From UBA822 sp965249775 (GTDB taxonomy: Bacteria > Gemmatimonadota > Gemmatimonadetes > Longimicrobiales > Gaopeijiaceae): 64,000 nt of DNA. The translations under genes were made by a program, and so were the position numbers. The stretch is taken from the NCBI GenBank assembly GCA_965249775.1, contig OZ252253.1:3224001-3288000 (forward strand), written 5' to 3'. The notes below the pieces were generated by a model. That model had not been told where the DNA came from. It did no database searches and was given only the letters and a program-made list of their open reading frames with translations. Below, piece by piece: positions 1-8,203 of the stretch. Position 1 is the first letter of the stretch; each line of letters starts with the position of its first letter.

Positions 1-399
1 TGGGCCTGGGGGGCCGATCTCATCCTCACGCGAAGCTTCGCCAGCCGACTTCGGATACACGTCAACGGCGGGTATCTCGTAGCATCTGAGGTAGACGGGA
101 ATGACTACTGGAGGGGTGGCCTAGCGTTCGACATTCCACTGGGGTTCAGTAGCCGACTGATCGCCGGCGATCTTTACGCTGAGATCCCGGTCAATACCGG
201 CGCGACGCGGGTGTGGGCCGAACTGGGTTCACGGATCCAGGTTTCGAACGTCACGGTGCTCGACGTCGGGCTGGCGACCCGGTTGGACGAATGGGACGAC
301 GGAGCCGCCAACATCGCGCTGATCGTCGGATTCAGCCGCGCGTTCGGGATCGGCGGACTGGTTGGCGTGCCGGAGTACCCAAATCCGAGAATCCGGTAG
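1..399 (+). CDS. C-terminal part of a beta-barrel-like outer-membrane protein (5' end outside window)
   Basis: The frame is open from the first base to the TAG at 397-399 and gives about 132 residues. The translation alternates polar and hydrophobic residues in short strands (for example LRIHVNGGYLV, NVTVLDVGLATRLD, NIALIVGFSRAF), the look of a transmembrane beta-barrel. It does not end in the classical terminal aromatic, finishing instead with a short PNPRIR tail. The start lies left of the window, so signal peptide and family cannot be judged. It is convergent with the aldo/keto reductase that follows. The barrel assignment is inferred from strand pattern only; a soluble beta-rich protein is possible. 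Confidence 0.55.
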   Translation, partial: WAWGADLILTRSFASRLRIHVNGGYLVASEVDGNDYWRGGLAFDIPLGFSSRLIAGDLYAEIPVNTGATRVWAELGSRIQVSNVTVLDVGLATRLDEWDDGAANIALIVGFSRAFGIGGLVGVPEYPNPRIR

Positions 400-460
400 T
401 GCGGGGAAGCTCATCGCCGGGGATACCGGCCAAGTTGGGGAGGGCCATCCCCGCGGGGTG

Positions 461-1531
461 CTAGTCCGCACCGGCCTCCGCTGCCTCGTCCTCCTCCTCT
501 TCCTGGAGGAGCCGTGCGATGTCCCGCATCTCTCCCGGCCTCCGATCGTCTCCGAGCGAGCCCATCCAGGCGGGGTATCCCAACGGGATTCCGCTCACGT
601 CGTCGAGCTGTGCGACCTCGTCGTCGCTGAGGGTCACATCGACCGACCCGAAGTTGTCCTCGAGCTGGTCCATCCTTCTCGCTCCGATGATGACGCTGGT
701 CACTGCGTCCTTATGGAGTAGCCAGGCGAGCGCCACCTGGGCGACCGAGGCGTCGTGCGCCTCCGCGATGGGACGCATCACGTCCACGATCTCGAAGCCC
801 TGTTCCTCATCGATCGGCGGGAAGTCGAAGGTGGCTCGGCGCGCGCCTTCCGGGCCGCCCTCTCGCGTGAATTTTCCGGAAAGAAATCCTCCGGCAAGTG
901 GGCTCCAGACCAGGAGTCCGAGGCCCTGGTCCTGAATCAGCGGAATGGTCTGCTGCTCCAACTCTCGTCCGGCGAGCGAATAGTAGGACTGCGTGCACTT
1001 GAACGACTCGAGGCCCTTCCGTTCCGAAATTCCCAACGCTTGCATCAGCTCCCAGGCCTCCAGGTTGGAGCACCCGATGTAGCGCACCTTGCCGGCCCGC
1101 ACGAGATCGGTCAGCGCGATGAGGGTCTCTTCGATGTCGGTCTCAGGATCGGAGCGGTGGATCTGGTAGAGGTCGATGTAATCGGTGCCGAGACGCTTCA
1201 GGCTCGCTTCGGCGGCCCGGATGATATGCAGCCGGGAGAGCCCAACCTCGTTCGCGCCCTGGCCCATGCGGCCACGTACCTTGGTCGCGATTACCGCATC
1301 CTGGCGCTTGCCCTTCAACGACCGTCCGAGAATTTCCTCGGATTCGCCACTCGAATAGACGTCTGTAGTATCGAAGAAGTTGATTCCCTCGTCGAGAGAG
1401 CGATGCACCATTTTGTCGGCGTCCTTCTGGCCGAGCGCGCCGATCATCTCCCACTGGCTGCCGAAGGTCATGGCGCCGAGGCAGAGCTCCGACACGAAGA
1501 CACCGGTGTTGGCGAGCGGACGATATTTCAT
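461..1531 (-). CDS. Aldo/keto reductase
   Basis: A 356-residue cytosolic NAD(P)H-dependent oxidoreductase of the aldo/keto reductase (AKR) superfamily, a TIM barrel reducing aldehydes and ketones. The catalytic tetrad is readable: Asp54 and Tyr59 in FFDTTDVYS, Lys84 in IATKVRG and His125 in DLYQIHRSD. The C-terminal cofactor region is present as SVIIGARRMDQLEDN near residue 275. The length suits the subgroup of bacterial reductases near 320-350 residues; the end is an acidic tail rich in Glu and Ala. ATG start with GGAG about 14 nt upstream. It is transcribed away from the peroxiredoxin gene. Substrate cannot be told from sequence. Confidence 0.93.
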   Translation of the reverse strand: MKYRPLANTGVFVSELCLGAMTFGSQWEMIGALGQKDADKMVHRSLDEGINFFDTTDVYSSGESEEILGRSLKGKRQDAVIATKVRGRMGQGANEVGLSRLHIIRAAEASLKRLGTDYIDLYQIHRSDPETDIEETLIALTDLVRAGKVRYIGCSNLEAWELMQALGISERKGLESFKCTQSYYSLAGRELEQQTIPLIQDQGLGLLVWSPLAGGFLSGKFTREGGPEGARRATFDFPPIDEEQGFEIVDVMRPIAEAHDASVAQVALAWLLHKDAVTSVIIGARRMDQLEDNFGSVDVTLSDDEVAQLDDVSGIPLGYPAWMGSLGDDRRPGEMRDIARLLQEEEEDEAAEAGAD

Positions 1532-1788
1532 GGGATGATTCTCCGGAATCGCGGACTTGGGGTTAGCGGACTTGGGGTTAGCTGAGTCGGATAGGCATGG
1601 TCATCGCACCGTTCCCGGCCGAGTCCCATGCGGCGAAGCGCACCCGCATCAGCCAAGAATATCGGTTGTCGTGATGACCGGCTATGCTCGCCCCGGAAAC
1701 GGAGGGTCGCGCCCGCTGGACAAGACCCTCCCGACGGTCGTAGGCTCGTAGTCCGATCGGCGAAGGACTGGAGAAAAGGAGAGACCCC
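1532..1788. promoter_or_regulatory. Divergent intergenic region between aldo/keto reductase and peroxiredoxin
   Basis: About 257 bases with no convincing gene. It must hold the promoters of both flanking genes. A perfect 15-bp tandem duplication (1551-1580) lies just upstream of the reductase start, and GGAGAAAAGGAGAG (1771-1784) supplies the peroxiredoxin ribosome-binding site. I could not assign promoter boxes. Confidence 0.4.
1551..1580. repeat. 15-bp perfect tandem duplication
   Basis: The unit gcggacttggggtta occurs twice without a gap (1551-1565 and 1566-1580) in the 5' region of the aldo/keto reductase gene. It is one of several short tandem duplications at gene edges in this window. 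Confidence 0.9.
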
Positions 1789-2478
1789 ATGGCAGTACAA
1801 CTTGGTGACGAGGTTCCCGACTTCACGGCTGAGAGCACGCAAGGGACCATCAACTTCCATGATTGGATTGGGGACGGCTGGGCCGTGCTGTTCTCACATC
1901 CCAAGGACTTTACACCGGTCTGCACGACCGAGCTGGGCTCGGTGGCGGGCCTCGAGCCCGAGTTCGCGAAGCGAAACTGCAAGATTGTCGGCCTGAGTGT
2001 CGACTCGGTCGGCGATCACGCAGAGTGGTCCAAGGATATCGAGGAAACCACAGGGAACGCTGTGGGCTACCCGCTCATTGGAGATACCGAGTTGGAGGTT
2101 GCCCAACTCTTTGGGATGCTCCCGGCCGACGCGAGTGGGAGTGCCGGGGAGCGGACGGCGGCCGACAACTTTACGGTCCGCAAGTTGTTCGTGATCGGGC
2201 CGGACAAGAGGGTCAAGCTCACCCTCACCTATCCCATGACGACGGGTCGCAACTTCCATGAAGTGCTCCGTGTCCTGGACTCGATACAGTTGACGGCCGC
2301 CCACGCGGTCGCGACGCCGGCCAACTGGAATCAGGGTGATGACGTGATCATCGTGCCCTCCGTTTCCAATGAGGAGGCCGAAGAGAAGTACCCGGATGGG
2401 TGGCGTTCCCCAAAGCCGTACTTACGCATCGTAGCGCAGCCGAATCCAGAGGAGCAGAGCGCCGGCGGATCCGGCTGA
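1789..2478 (+). CDS. Peroxiredoxin, 1-Cys (Prx6-type)
   Basis: Thiol peroxidase of 229 residues, cytosolic, reducing hydrogen peroxide and organic peroxides. The active-site signature SHPKDFTPVCTTELG places the peroxidatic Cys at residue 45 in the PVCTTE context typical of the Prx6/1-Cys group. The long C-terminal arm (VIIVPSVSNEEAEEKYP... near 185-205) is the family's dimerisation domain. ATG start with a strong purine-rich Shine-Dalgarno (GGAGAAAAGGAGAG) and good spacing. It is followed by a 10-bp GC hairpin. It is divergent from an aldo/keto reductase, a plausible oxidative-stress pairing, though that is inference. Confidence 0.96.
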   Translation: MAVQLGDEVPDFTAESTQGTINFHDWIGDGWAVLFSHPKDFTPVCTTELGSVAGLEPEFAKRNCKIVGLSVDSVGDHAEWSKDIEETTGNAVGYPLIGDTELEVAQLFGMLPADASGSAGERTAADNFTVRKLFVIGPDKRVKLTLTYPMTTGRNFHEVLRVLDSIQLTAAHAVATPANWNQGDDVIIVPSVSNEEAEEKYPDGWRSPKPYLRIVAQPNPEEQSAGGSG

Positions 2479-2482
2479 TTTT

Positions 2483-2514
2483 GAGGCCCCGCGGTGAACG
2501 TGCTGCGGGGCCTC
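2483..2514. terminator. GC-rich hairpin after peroxiredoxin gene
   Basis: Perfect inverted repeat gaggccccgc (2483-2492) and gcggggcctc (2505-2514) with a 12-nt loop, four bases after the stop codon. There is no clear T-run on the plus side. It lies in a convergent junction and may serve both strands. Confidence 0.6.
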
Positions 2515-2541
2515 GAGGTTGCAGAACGCGGACGACTGAGG

Positions 2542-3004
2542 CTAACCACCCTCCTCGCCCGAAGCTCCCCCCCCCCCCACCGTGATCGCCTAAGGCTTCA
2601 TCAGCCCCCTCATCGTGAAGCACGTCGGAAGAGGCGAAGTAGAGGACGGCCGCGAGAAGGCCTGGCGCGACCAGCCACCAGAGGGACACGTCGAGCCCGA
2701 ACCAGGACAGGATCACTTTTCCGGCGTATGCGAAACGCACGGTCACCCACACCGGGAGCGTCAGGAGGTATAGTATCGCGAGGTTCTGGCCCAAGCATCC
2801 GGGGTTCCAACCCGTTTGAGCGTGGAACGCCGCCAGCAAGAGTACTTCAGGAATCAGTACGAGGACGCCTCCCAGCAGCGAGGCCCACCAAGGGATCGAG
2901 ATTTCCTGCGAAGCCGTAACTGCCTCCACGACTCCGATATTGCCCACGACAGCCAGGAGCAGGAGCAGCCCGAGTACGACCTTCTTGGCTTCGGAAGCGA
3001 GCAT
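2542..3004 (-). CDS. Small integral membrane protein, reading frame broken at a C12 homopolymer
   Basis: About 150 residues with four hydrophobic segments (near 8-30, 41-60, 72-92, 105-125) and a short hydrophilic tail ending in a Gly run. I do not recognise the family. The literal frame passes through a run of twelve C on the plus strand (2567-2578), continues into the hairpin and the end of the peroxiredoxin gene and stops only at 2348, giving an Arg/Pro-rich tail that looks non-coding. Removing one base of the run gives a tail GGGGASGEEGG and a stop at 2542-2544, which I take as the real end. Its start faces the PQQ dehydrogenase end 30 bp away. Confidence 0.6.
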
Positions 3005-3034
3005 GGCGACCCCAGGAGAGTCGTTGGGCTGGGC

Positions 3035-4819
3035 TTATGGCAGCCGAAACACGAAGAGTGTGTTCCCCTGGCCTCGCTGCCGGATTTCCCGCGTGAGGCT
3101 CCGGTAGTTGACACCCCCGCCTGCCGCGATGGCGATATACTGGACGCCGTCCACGCTGTAGCTCACCGGGTACCCGCCGGCACTCGAGTTGAGAATCTGC
3201 TCCCAAAGAATCTCACCTGTGTCCGCGTCGAAGGCTCGGAAACGCCGCGCGTCGTCGGTGACGAAAACCAACCCGCCGCCGGTAGTCAGCACCGATCCGC
3301 CGATCCCTGCCCGTTGCCGATGTGCCCACCGCGTCGCCCCGGTTGCCACGTCCACCGCCGTGAACTGACCGATCTGACCGTCAGAGTTCGGCACGTCCAC
3401 GCGCCGGTAGGTCGCTGAGGCGTGGTAATCACCGAGCTCGTGATCCACCGGATTCAGCGTGTAGGTCATGCAGGTACTGTTGGTGGGCGCGTAGAGGGCG
3501 TTTGTCTGAGGACTGTAGCCCACCGCCTGCCAGTTGATGCCGCCACCGCCGAGGGACGGACAGACGAAGGTCGTGTCCTCGATCGACGAAAGCTTGATTT
3601 CAGGATTCGCGATGCCCTTCCGCCCCTCCACGTCGACGCCCACGATGATGTTCTGGTAGTTCGTTTCTCGCGCCCAGAGGAAGTCTCCAGTGGCCGCGTC
3701 CAGTGTCCAGACGATGCCCGGCTTGCCCGGAATACCTGTGACCACCTTGCGCCGGCCTGGTGTGATGTCGGGATTGAGCCACGAGACGGCATCCGGATCG
3801 GGCGAAACCTCGGTCTCCACTATGATGCGCTCGAAGGGGTGATCCTGATCCCAATCGTCTCCGGGAAGATGCTGGAAGTACCACTCGATCTCACCGTTGT
3901 CGGCGTTCAAGGCGAGCGTGGAGTTGGTGTAGAGGATGTCGCCTCCGCCCGTGTCTCGTTGGACCGATCCCCACGGGACGGGCACCGCCACGCCAACGTA
4001 GATCAGGTTCAGATCCGGGTCGTAGCTCGGGGGCATCCAGGCCGAGCCTCCGCGGCGTTGGTCCTGCGGAAGCCCTCCCCAGGTCTCACTTCCGGGCTCC
4101 CCCAGCATCGGGATCGTATGCGTGCGCCACAGCTCGTCACCCGTCTCGAGGTCGTGGGCCGAGACCCAGCAGCGTGTGTTGATGTAGTAGCAGCCGGACA
4201 TCCCGGCGATGACCTGACCGTTGAAGACCTGGGGCCCGCCGGAGTAATGGTGTCCGATGGTCCAGTCCCCGACCTGGTGCTCCCACACCACCTCGCCCGT
4301 ACGAGCGTCGAGGGCGACCAGATAGGCATCATGCGTGGCGATGATGAGATGGTTGTCGTACAGCGTGGCGTTGCGGTTGACACACGCCAGGGTTGCCGCG
4401 TGGTCGACCCGCTCGCGGCGGTACTCCCAGATGATGGTTCCGTCGCGCGCGTCCACCGCTTCGATGAAGTCGCACGCCTGGGGCAGGAACATGACTCCGT
4501 CGTGCACCAACGGTGTCGTTTCCTGTTGACCCGGCGCCATGGTCCAGGCCCAGGCCAGGCGGAGCGTGCCCACGTTCGAGGTGTTGATCTGATCGAGAGG
4601 GCTGTACCCCCAGGCGCCGTAGGTTCGGCGCCACATGAGCCACTCACCGTCTGGGGGGCTGAGCAGCATATCCTCTGTTACGGGCGAGTATGTGTCCATG
4701 AGCGACTGGGCGCTCGCAAGAGAGGACACACCGAAGACACCGATGAGGGAGGCGACCACACAAGACATGACGGTGCGATTCGCGCGTGGGCGCGTGGGGG
4801 CTCGAAGAAGTATGGTCAC
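3035..4819 (-). CDS. PQQ-dependent dehydrogenase, secreted (quinoprotein)
   Basis: A 594-residue quinoprotein with a signal peptide ending ASAQ near residue 38, an eight-bladed PQQ propeller oxidising alcohols or sugars in the periplasm. Tryptophan-docking-type repeats are visible (GTIIWEYRRE, GEVVWEHQVG, GEIEWYFQ, GDFLWARE, GATRWAHRQ, GEILWEQIL). The catalytic Asp region reads PGDDWDQDHPFE, as in methanol/ethanol dehydrogenases. The vicinal Cys-Cys pair of type I enzymes is not seen; instead there is SGCYYINTRCW. No C-terminal haem domain, so it needs a separate electron acceptor, perhaps the haem protein at 5981-7459. Last gene of a three-gene operon, 16 bp after its neighbour. Start is GTG; an ATG at 4768 is the alternative. 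Substrate unknown. Confidence 0.88.
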   Translation of the reverse strand: MTILLRAPTRPRANRTVMSCVVASLIGVFGVSSLASAQSLMDTYSPVTEDMLLSPPDGEWLMWRRTYGAWGYSPLDQINTSNVGTLRLAWAWTMAPGQQETTPLVHDGVMFLPQACDFIEAVDARDGTIIWEYRRERVDHAATLACVNRNATLYDNHLIIATHDAYLVALDARTGEVVWEHQVGDWTIGHHYSGGPQVFNGQVIAGMSGCYYINTRCWVSAHDLETGDELWRTHTIPMLGEPGSETWGGLPQDQRRGGSAWMPPSYDPDLNLIYVGVAVPVPWGSVQRDTGGGDILYTNSTLALNADNGEIEWYFQHLPGDDWDQDHPFERIIVETEVSPDPDAVSWLNPDITPGRRKVVTGIPGKPGIVWTLDAATGDFLWARETNYQNIIVGVDVEGRKGIANPEIKLSSIEDTTFVCPSLGGGGINWQAVGYSPQTNALYAPTNSTCMTYTLNPVDHELGDYHASATYRRVDVPNSDGQIGQFTAVDVATGATRWAHRQRAGIGGSVLTTGGGLVFVTDDARRFRAFDADTGEILWEQILNSSAGGYPVSYSVDGVQYIAIAAGGGVNYRSLTREIRQRGQGNTLFVFRLP

Positions 4820-4835
4820 TACCCGAGTTGAAGGC

Positions 4836-5984
4836 TCAAGGCAACAACGGCCGGACGTTGATCGTCACCTCGGCGTCGGCGAACAGAGATCCGTCATCGG
4901 CCCGGCCCCGAAGCACATAGGTTCCCGGCTTATCGAAAGTGACTTGCGTCACCCATCGATTGTCCTCCGGAGTGGAAGGCGCCTCCCAGGACGGTGACCA
5001 TGGAGAGTTGTGGAAGGCCCGGGTGTCCTCCCAGGGTTTGATCTGGATCGGATCGAAGGTCGGATCAGTGTCTCCCCTGTAGACGAACCATGTGAAGTGT
5101 AGGCCAATGACCTTGTCCACCGAGAGCCGGATGGGCCGGTTCAGCCAGCCCCGAAGGGCTAGGAGCTCGGCCTCGGCGCGTTCCCGCTCCATCTTCTCCT
5201 CTTCGGTCTCGTCCGGAGCGTCATCGGCGGTATCCGCATCCTCTTGCTCCGATTCGGTCTCGTCCGAAACGCCGTCGATCACGTTTGCAGCGCCTGCGGC
5301 GTCTATGGCGTCCTCGTCCTCGGCACTCACGTCGGTGTCGCTCGTAGCCTCCACCACCTCGCCACGGGCGACCGGGTCGGCACGCGCCCGGCGCTCCTCC
5401 AGAGTGATGGGGAGCCCATCGTCGGTCACTTGGGCGATCAGGGTGACAGGCTGCCCTACCAGCGCGGCGATCTCGCGGTCCGTGCCCAGCTCAATGACCG
5501 GGGCCGTGTTCAATCGGTTGTCCGGGTCGCTGCGACCGCCGCCGAGCGCTCCGGTCTCGGACGCGATGATCATGTTGTCGACGAGCAGGTCCGGCCGAAG
5601 CGTCGCGTAGGCCTTCTTCTCCACCCCTTGGCTCATCAGAGTCCAGACCACCTCTTGAGTCGGGTCGAAGTCTGCGGGCAGGTGAACCTTGAAGACAAAT
5701 CGGTTCCTGCGTGGCAGGAAGTGGGTCGGCTGCCCGCGGTCGGGGAGCCCGGGGGAGAAGTAGTTCTCAGCTCCCACCGGGATGTTGAGCACCTCTTCCC
5801 AGTTTCGGTTCAGGTACCCGAAGAGGAGGTTGTACGACCCGCCCGGGTTGACCTCGAAACCCTCGTAAGCCGGGGAGATCGTCTGGCCACTAGTGTAGGA
5901 AAGCTGTGCGTCCGCTATCTCAGGCACGATGAGCAAAGAGACCGCAAGGGCACACCCGGGGACGAACCGCATTGACCGGATCAT
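4836..5984 (-). CDS. Secreted beta-sandwich protein with acidic insert, unknown function
   Basis: 382 residues with a signal peptide (cleavage near ADAQ, residue 27). The N-terminal part (30-160) and C-terminal part (290-380) look like beta domains; the end, FDKPGTYVLRGRADDGSLF, resembles PKD or cadherin-like folds. Between about 195 and 275 lies a low-complexity acidic stretch (runs such as SAEDEDAIDA and DETEEEKMERE) that looks like a linker inserted into the second domain. It overlaps the upstream haem-protein gene by four bases (ATGA), so the two are translationally coupled, and sits 16 bp before the PQQ dehydrogenase. I infer an accessory or scaffold role in the same oxidative system; no known family recognised. 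Confidence 0.75.
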   Translation of the reverse strand: MIRSMRFVPGCALAVSLLIVPEIADAQLSYTSGQTISPAYEGFEVNPGGSYNLLFGYLNRNWEEVLNIPVGAENYFSPGLPDRGQPTHFLPRRNRFVFKVHLPADFDPTQEVVWTLMSQGVEKKAYATLRPDLLVDNMIIASETGALGGGRSDPDNRLNTAPVIELGTDREIAALVGQPVTLIAQVTDDGLPITLEERRARADPVARGEVVEATSDTDVSAEDEDAIDAAGAANVIDGVSDETESEQEDADTADDAPDETEEEKMERERAEAELLALRGWLNRPIRLSVDKVIGLHFTWFVYRGDTDPTFDPIQIKPWEDTRAFHNSPWSPSWEAPSTPEDNRWVTQVTFDKPGTYVLRGRADDGSLFADAEVTINVRPLLP

Positions 5985-7459
5985 GGGTTGTCGGACCCGG
6001 CCCCCGCTGTCGCGTCCGCCTCAGGCGACGGAACGGCAAGGGGTGCCAGGCACAGCGGACAGCCGATCACGTGGTCATTCTTCGTGAGGCTGAACTGGTC
6101 CCTACGGTTCGCCATCTCCTCGAGGAACTGCTCGTCGGTCATCGTAACGCGTATCCCGAGGTCGATGAACATGTTCGCGACCGAGCGATTGCCGGCTCCG
6201 GCCCAGTTTCTAGCGTCGGGGACGTTAGCGTTCTCCTCCGTGTTGTTCATGTAGCCGATGATGTGGAGGACCGTGCCCTTCGGGAGGAGCGGCTGGTAGC
6301 CGTCCTCGTAGGCGTAACCGCGTACCCAGTTGTGGTCGTATCCGACGCAGTTGAGGGTTTCCACGTTGAACCCCCAAATGGCCTCGATGCACATACGCTC
6401 GCCCGGTGCGTGCAGGTGCGGCTCGAATGTGATGAACTTGGTGTGCTGTTCTAGCACCTCGTAGGCATGAAGCTCCTGTCCGGTCTCCAAGCCCTCGATA
6501 TCGATGTCCACGCCGTTTCCGAGGGCGACGGGAGCCTGCGGGTACTTGGGCTCATAGTCCCTTGGATGGAACCGGAAGCCGAAGACGAGCTTCCCTCTCG
6601 TGTCCCGACCGCTGGAGTGCAGGTGCACCGAGTTGGACACGATGCTGGAGCCCGCCCTCAGGAGCCGTCCTGCTTCGGGATCGAACACGTCCGGGTTTCG
6701 ACCCACCTCATGCACGGGCCAGAACGTGGCCTGGGCGTCAAAGAACCGGAGCAACGTCGGGTCGACGTCCGCCTGGAGGATCTGGGTGCTGAAAGCCAAG
6801 TGGTGGAAGATGTAACGCCCGCCGACCGTCTCGCGCCCGGTGTCCGTCACATCGATGTCGTTGACCTCCCTGATCTCGATGGACTTGACGTACCGGTCCT
6901 CCTCGAGAGGGATCTTTACGGACTCGATCTCGCCCCACCAGTCAGGGGCGCCGGCCGCCATGAAGATCTCCTCCGACTCCACGATCAAATCCGGCTCGCC
7001 AGCAACCCAGACCTCGTCCGCATTAGCGAAGTCCAGGGGTGGGGGCAGATCGGCCGGGTCACCCTCCGGAGATCCGTTGTCCACCCAGGTTGCGATGGCC
7101 GTGAGCTCCTGATCACTGAGGGAGGGATCGTACTTGAAGTTCTGGATGCCGATGTCCTTTTCGACGTACCAAGGGGGCATCGCACCCATACGATCGCGTA
7201 TCTGGGTCTTTTCCTTGATCCTGCGGGCATACCGTCGAGCCTGCTGGTAGGTCTGGAGCGGCATGGGCGCCACACCGCCCGCGCGGTGGCAAGTCTGACA
7301 GCTACGCTGCAGGATCGGCGCGATGTCGCGGGAGAAGGTGACTTCAACGTCCGATGAGGCGGACTGAGCCACCGCGGCATCCGATGCCCCGAAGCTGAAG
7401 GCGACCACCGCAAGACCGACGCCGAAACGCAATGCGACCCTCGACCTTCTCTTCATCAC
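5981..7459 (-). CDS. Secreted cytochrome c / copper type II monooxygenase-like protein
   Basis: 492 residues. Signal peptide to about 31; cytochrome c-like domain with haem motif CQTCH (Cys54, Cys57, His58) and candidate Met ligand in GAMPPW near 98. The rest resembles copper type II ascorbate-dependent monooxygenases (PHM/DBM fold), with His-rich motifs YIFHHLAFST, HLHSSGRDT and HLHAPGERMC that could bind copper. First gene of the operon with the beta-sandwich protein and the PQQ dehydrogenase; strong ribosome-binding site (AAAGGAG, 8 nt before ATG). The haem could pass electrons from the quinoprotein or feed the copper centre; this is inference. Whether the copper sites are catalytic is not clear from sequence. 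Confidence 0.82.
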   Translation of the reverse strand: MMKRRSRVALRFGVGLAVVAFSFGASDAAVAQSASSDVEVTFSRDIAPILQRSCQTCHRAGGVAPMPLQTYQQARRYARRIKEKTQIRDRMGAMPPWYVEKDIGIQNFKYDPSLSDQELTAIATWVDNGSPEGDPADLPPPLDFANADEVWVAGEPDLIVESEEIFMAAGAPDWWGEIESVKIPLEEDRYVKSIEIREVNDIDVTDTGRETVGGRYIFHHLAFSTQILQADVDPTLLRFFDAQATFWPVHEVGRNPDVFDPEAGRLLRAGSSIVSNSVHLHSSGRDTRGKLVFGFRFHPRDYEPKYPQAPVALGNGVDIDIEGLETGQELHAYEVLEQHTKFITFEPHLHAPGERMCIEAIWGFNVETLNCVGYDHNWVRGYAYEDGYQPLLPKGTVLHIIGYMNNTEENANVPDARNWAGAGNRSVANMFIDLGIRVTMTDEQFLEEMANRRDQFSLTKNDHVIGCPLCLAPLAVPSPEADATAGAGSDNP

Positions 7460-7593
7460 GTAGCTCCTTTGGAAAAACGTGTTGTCCGCGGCGGCGGCGA
7501 GGTCATCAAGATAGCGTTAGGACCTCGACACGCCCGCCCGAAAACTAGGACGGGGTAGCGGCATGGTCAAACGTCCGAGGGCCCGCCCAGAGG

Positions 7594-8169
7594 CTACCTC
7601 TCCACCACTGGGTTCACGTAGCCGGCCTGGAGAACCTTGTTGGGATCGGGCCGCACGCTGAGGTACGTGACGTGATCGGGGATGTCGGAAAAACCGTGGA
7701 ACACACCAGCTGGAATGATGATCACATCGCCCTCGGATATCACGCGGGCCCGTCCGCCATCAGTGGCACCCGACTGGCTGGGTCCGTTGAGGATCTGCAC
7801 GACTGGCGAGGTGGCTGGTATTTCTCTGGGGTTGGCGATGGTACCGCCGGTCACCAGCGTGCCGGACCCCGAAATGACGTAGTAGGTCTCGGTCACCAGA
7901 GAGTGCATGATGCCCCCCACGGGACCGCCGCTCCCCTGCGTGGCTCCCCGATGAATGACGCCCACGGCCAAGTTGTAGCTACCCATGTCCACGATGCGAA
8001 TCTGACGGTCTGGAATGCTGCTCTCGGTAGCGACGACGGCCGCGATGTCGGCCGCAGGAATGTCGATGGCCTCCGTCGGGCCACCTTGGGCGTGGCCCGC
8101 GGCGGGCGACAGCGCCACGAGGGCGAGGAAGCAAAGAACGGGTGTGATGCTCGGTATGATGTTTCGCAT
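7594..8169 (-). CDS. Secreted cupin-domain protein
   Basis: 191 residues with a signal peptide ending AGHAQ (about 29). The cupin signatures are recognisable: SLVTETYYVISGSGTLVTGG and, in the second motif, GDVIIIPAGVFHGFSDIPDH, where His residues would bind metal. Small single-domain periplasmic cupin; substrate unknown. AGAGGA ribosome-binding site 7 nt before the ATG. It lies 34 bp downstream of the isomerase-like gene on the same strand, so the two may be co-transcribed. Confidence 0.85.
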   Translation of the reverse strand: MRNIIPSITPVLCFLALVALSPAAGHAQGGPTEAIDIPAADIAAVVATESSIPDRQIRIVDMGSYNLAVGVIHRGATQGSGGPVGGIMHSLVTETYYVISGSGTLVTGGTIANPREIPATSPVVQILNGPSQSGATDGGRARVISEGDVIIIPAGVFHGFSDIPDHVTYLSVRPDPNKVLQAGYVNPVVER

Positions 8170-8203
8170 GGTGCTTTCCTCTGGTGGACCGGTGGATTCT
8201 GAC

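Noticed and set aside
3422..4831. Long plus-strand open frame of 469 codons opposite the PQQ dehydrogenase
   Set aside because: It is the antisense shadow of a well-supported gene; high GC keeps opposite frames open.
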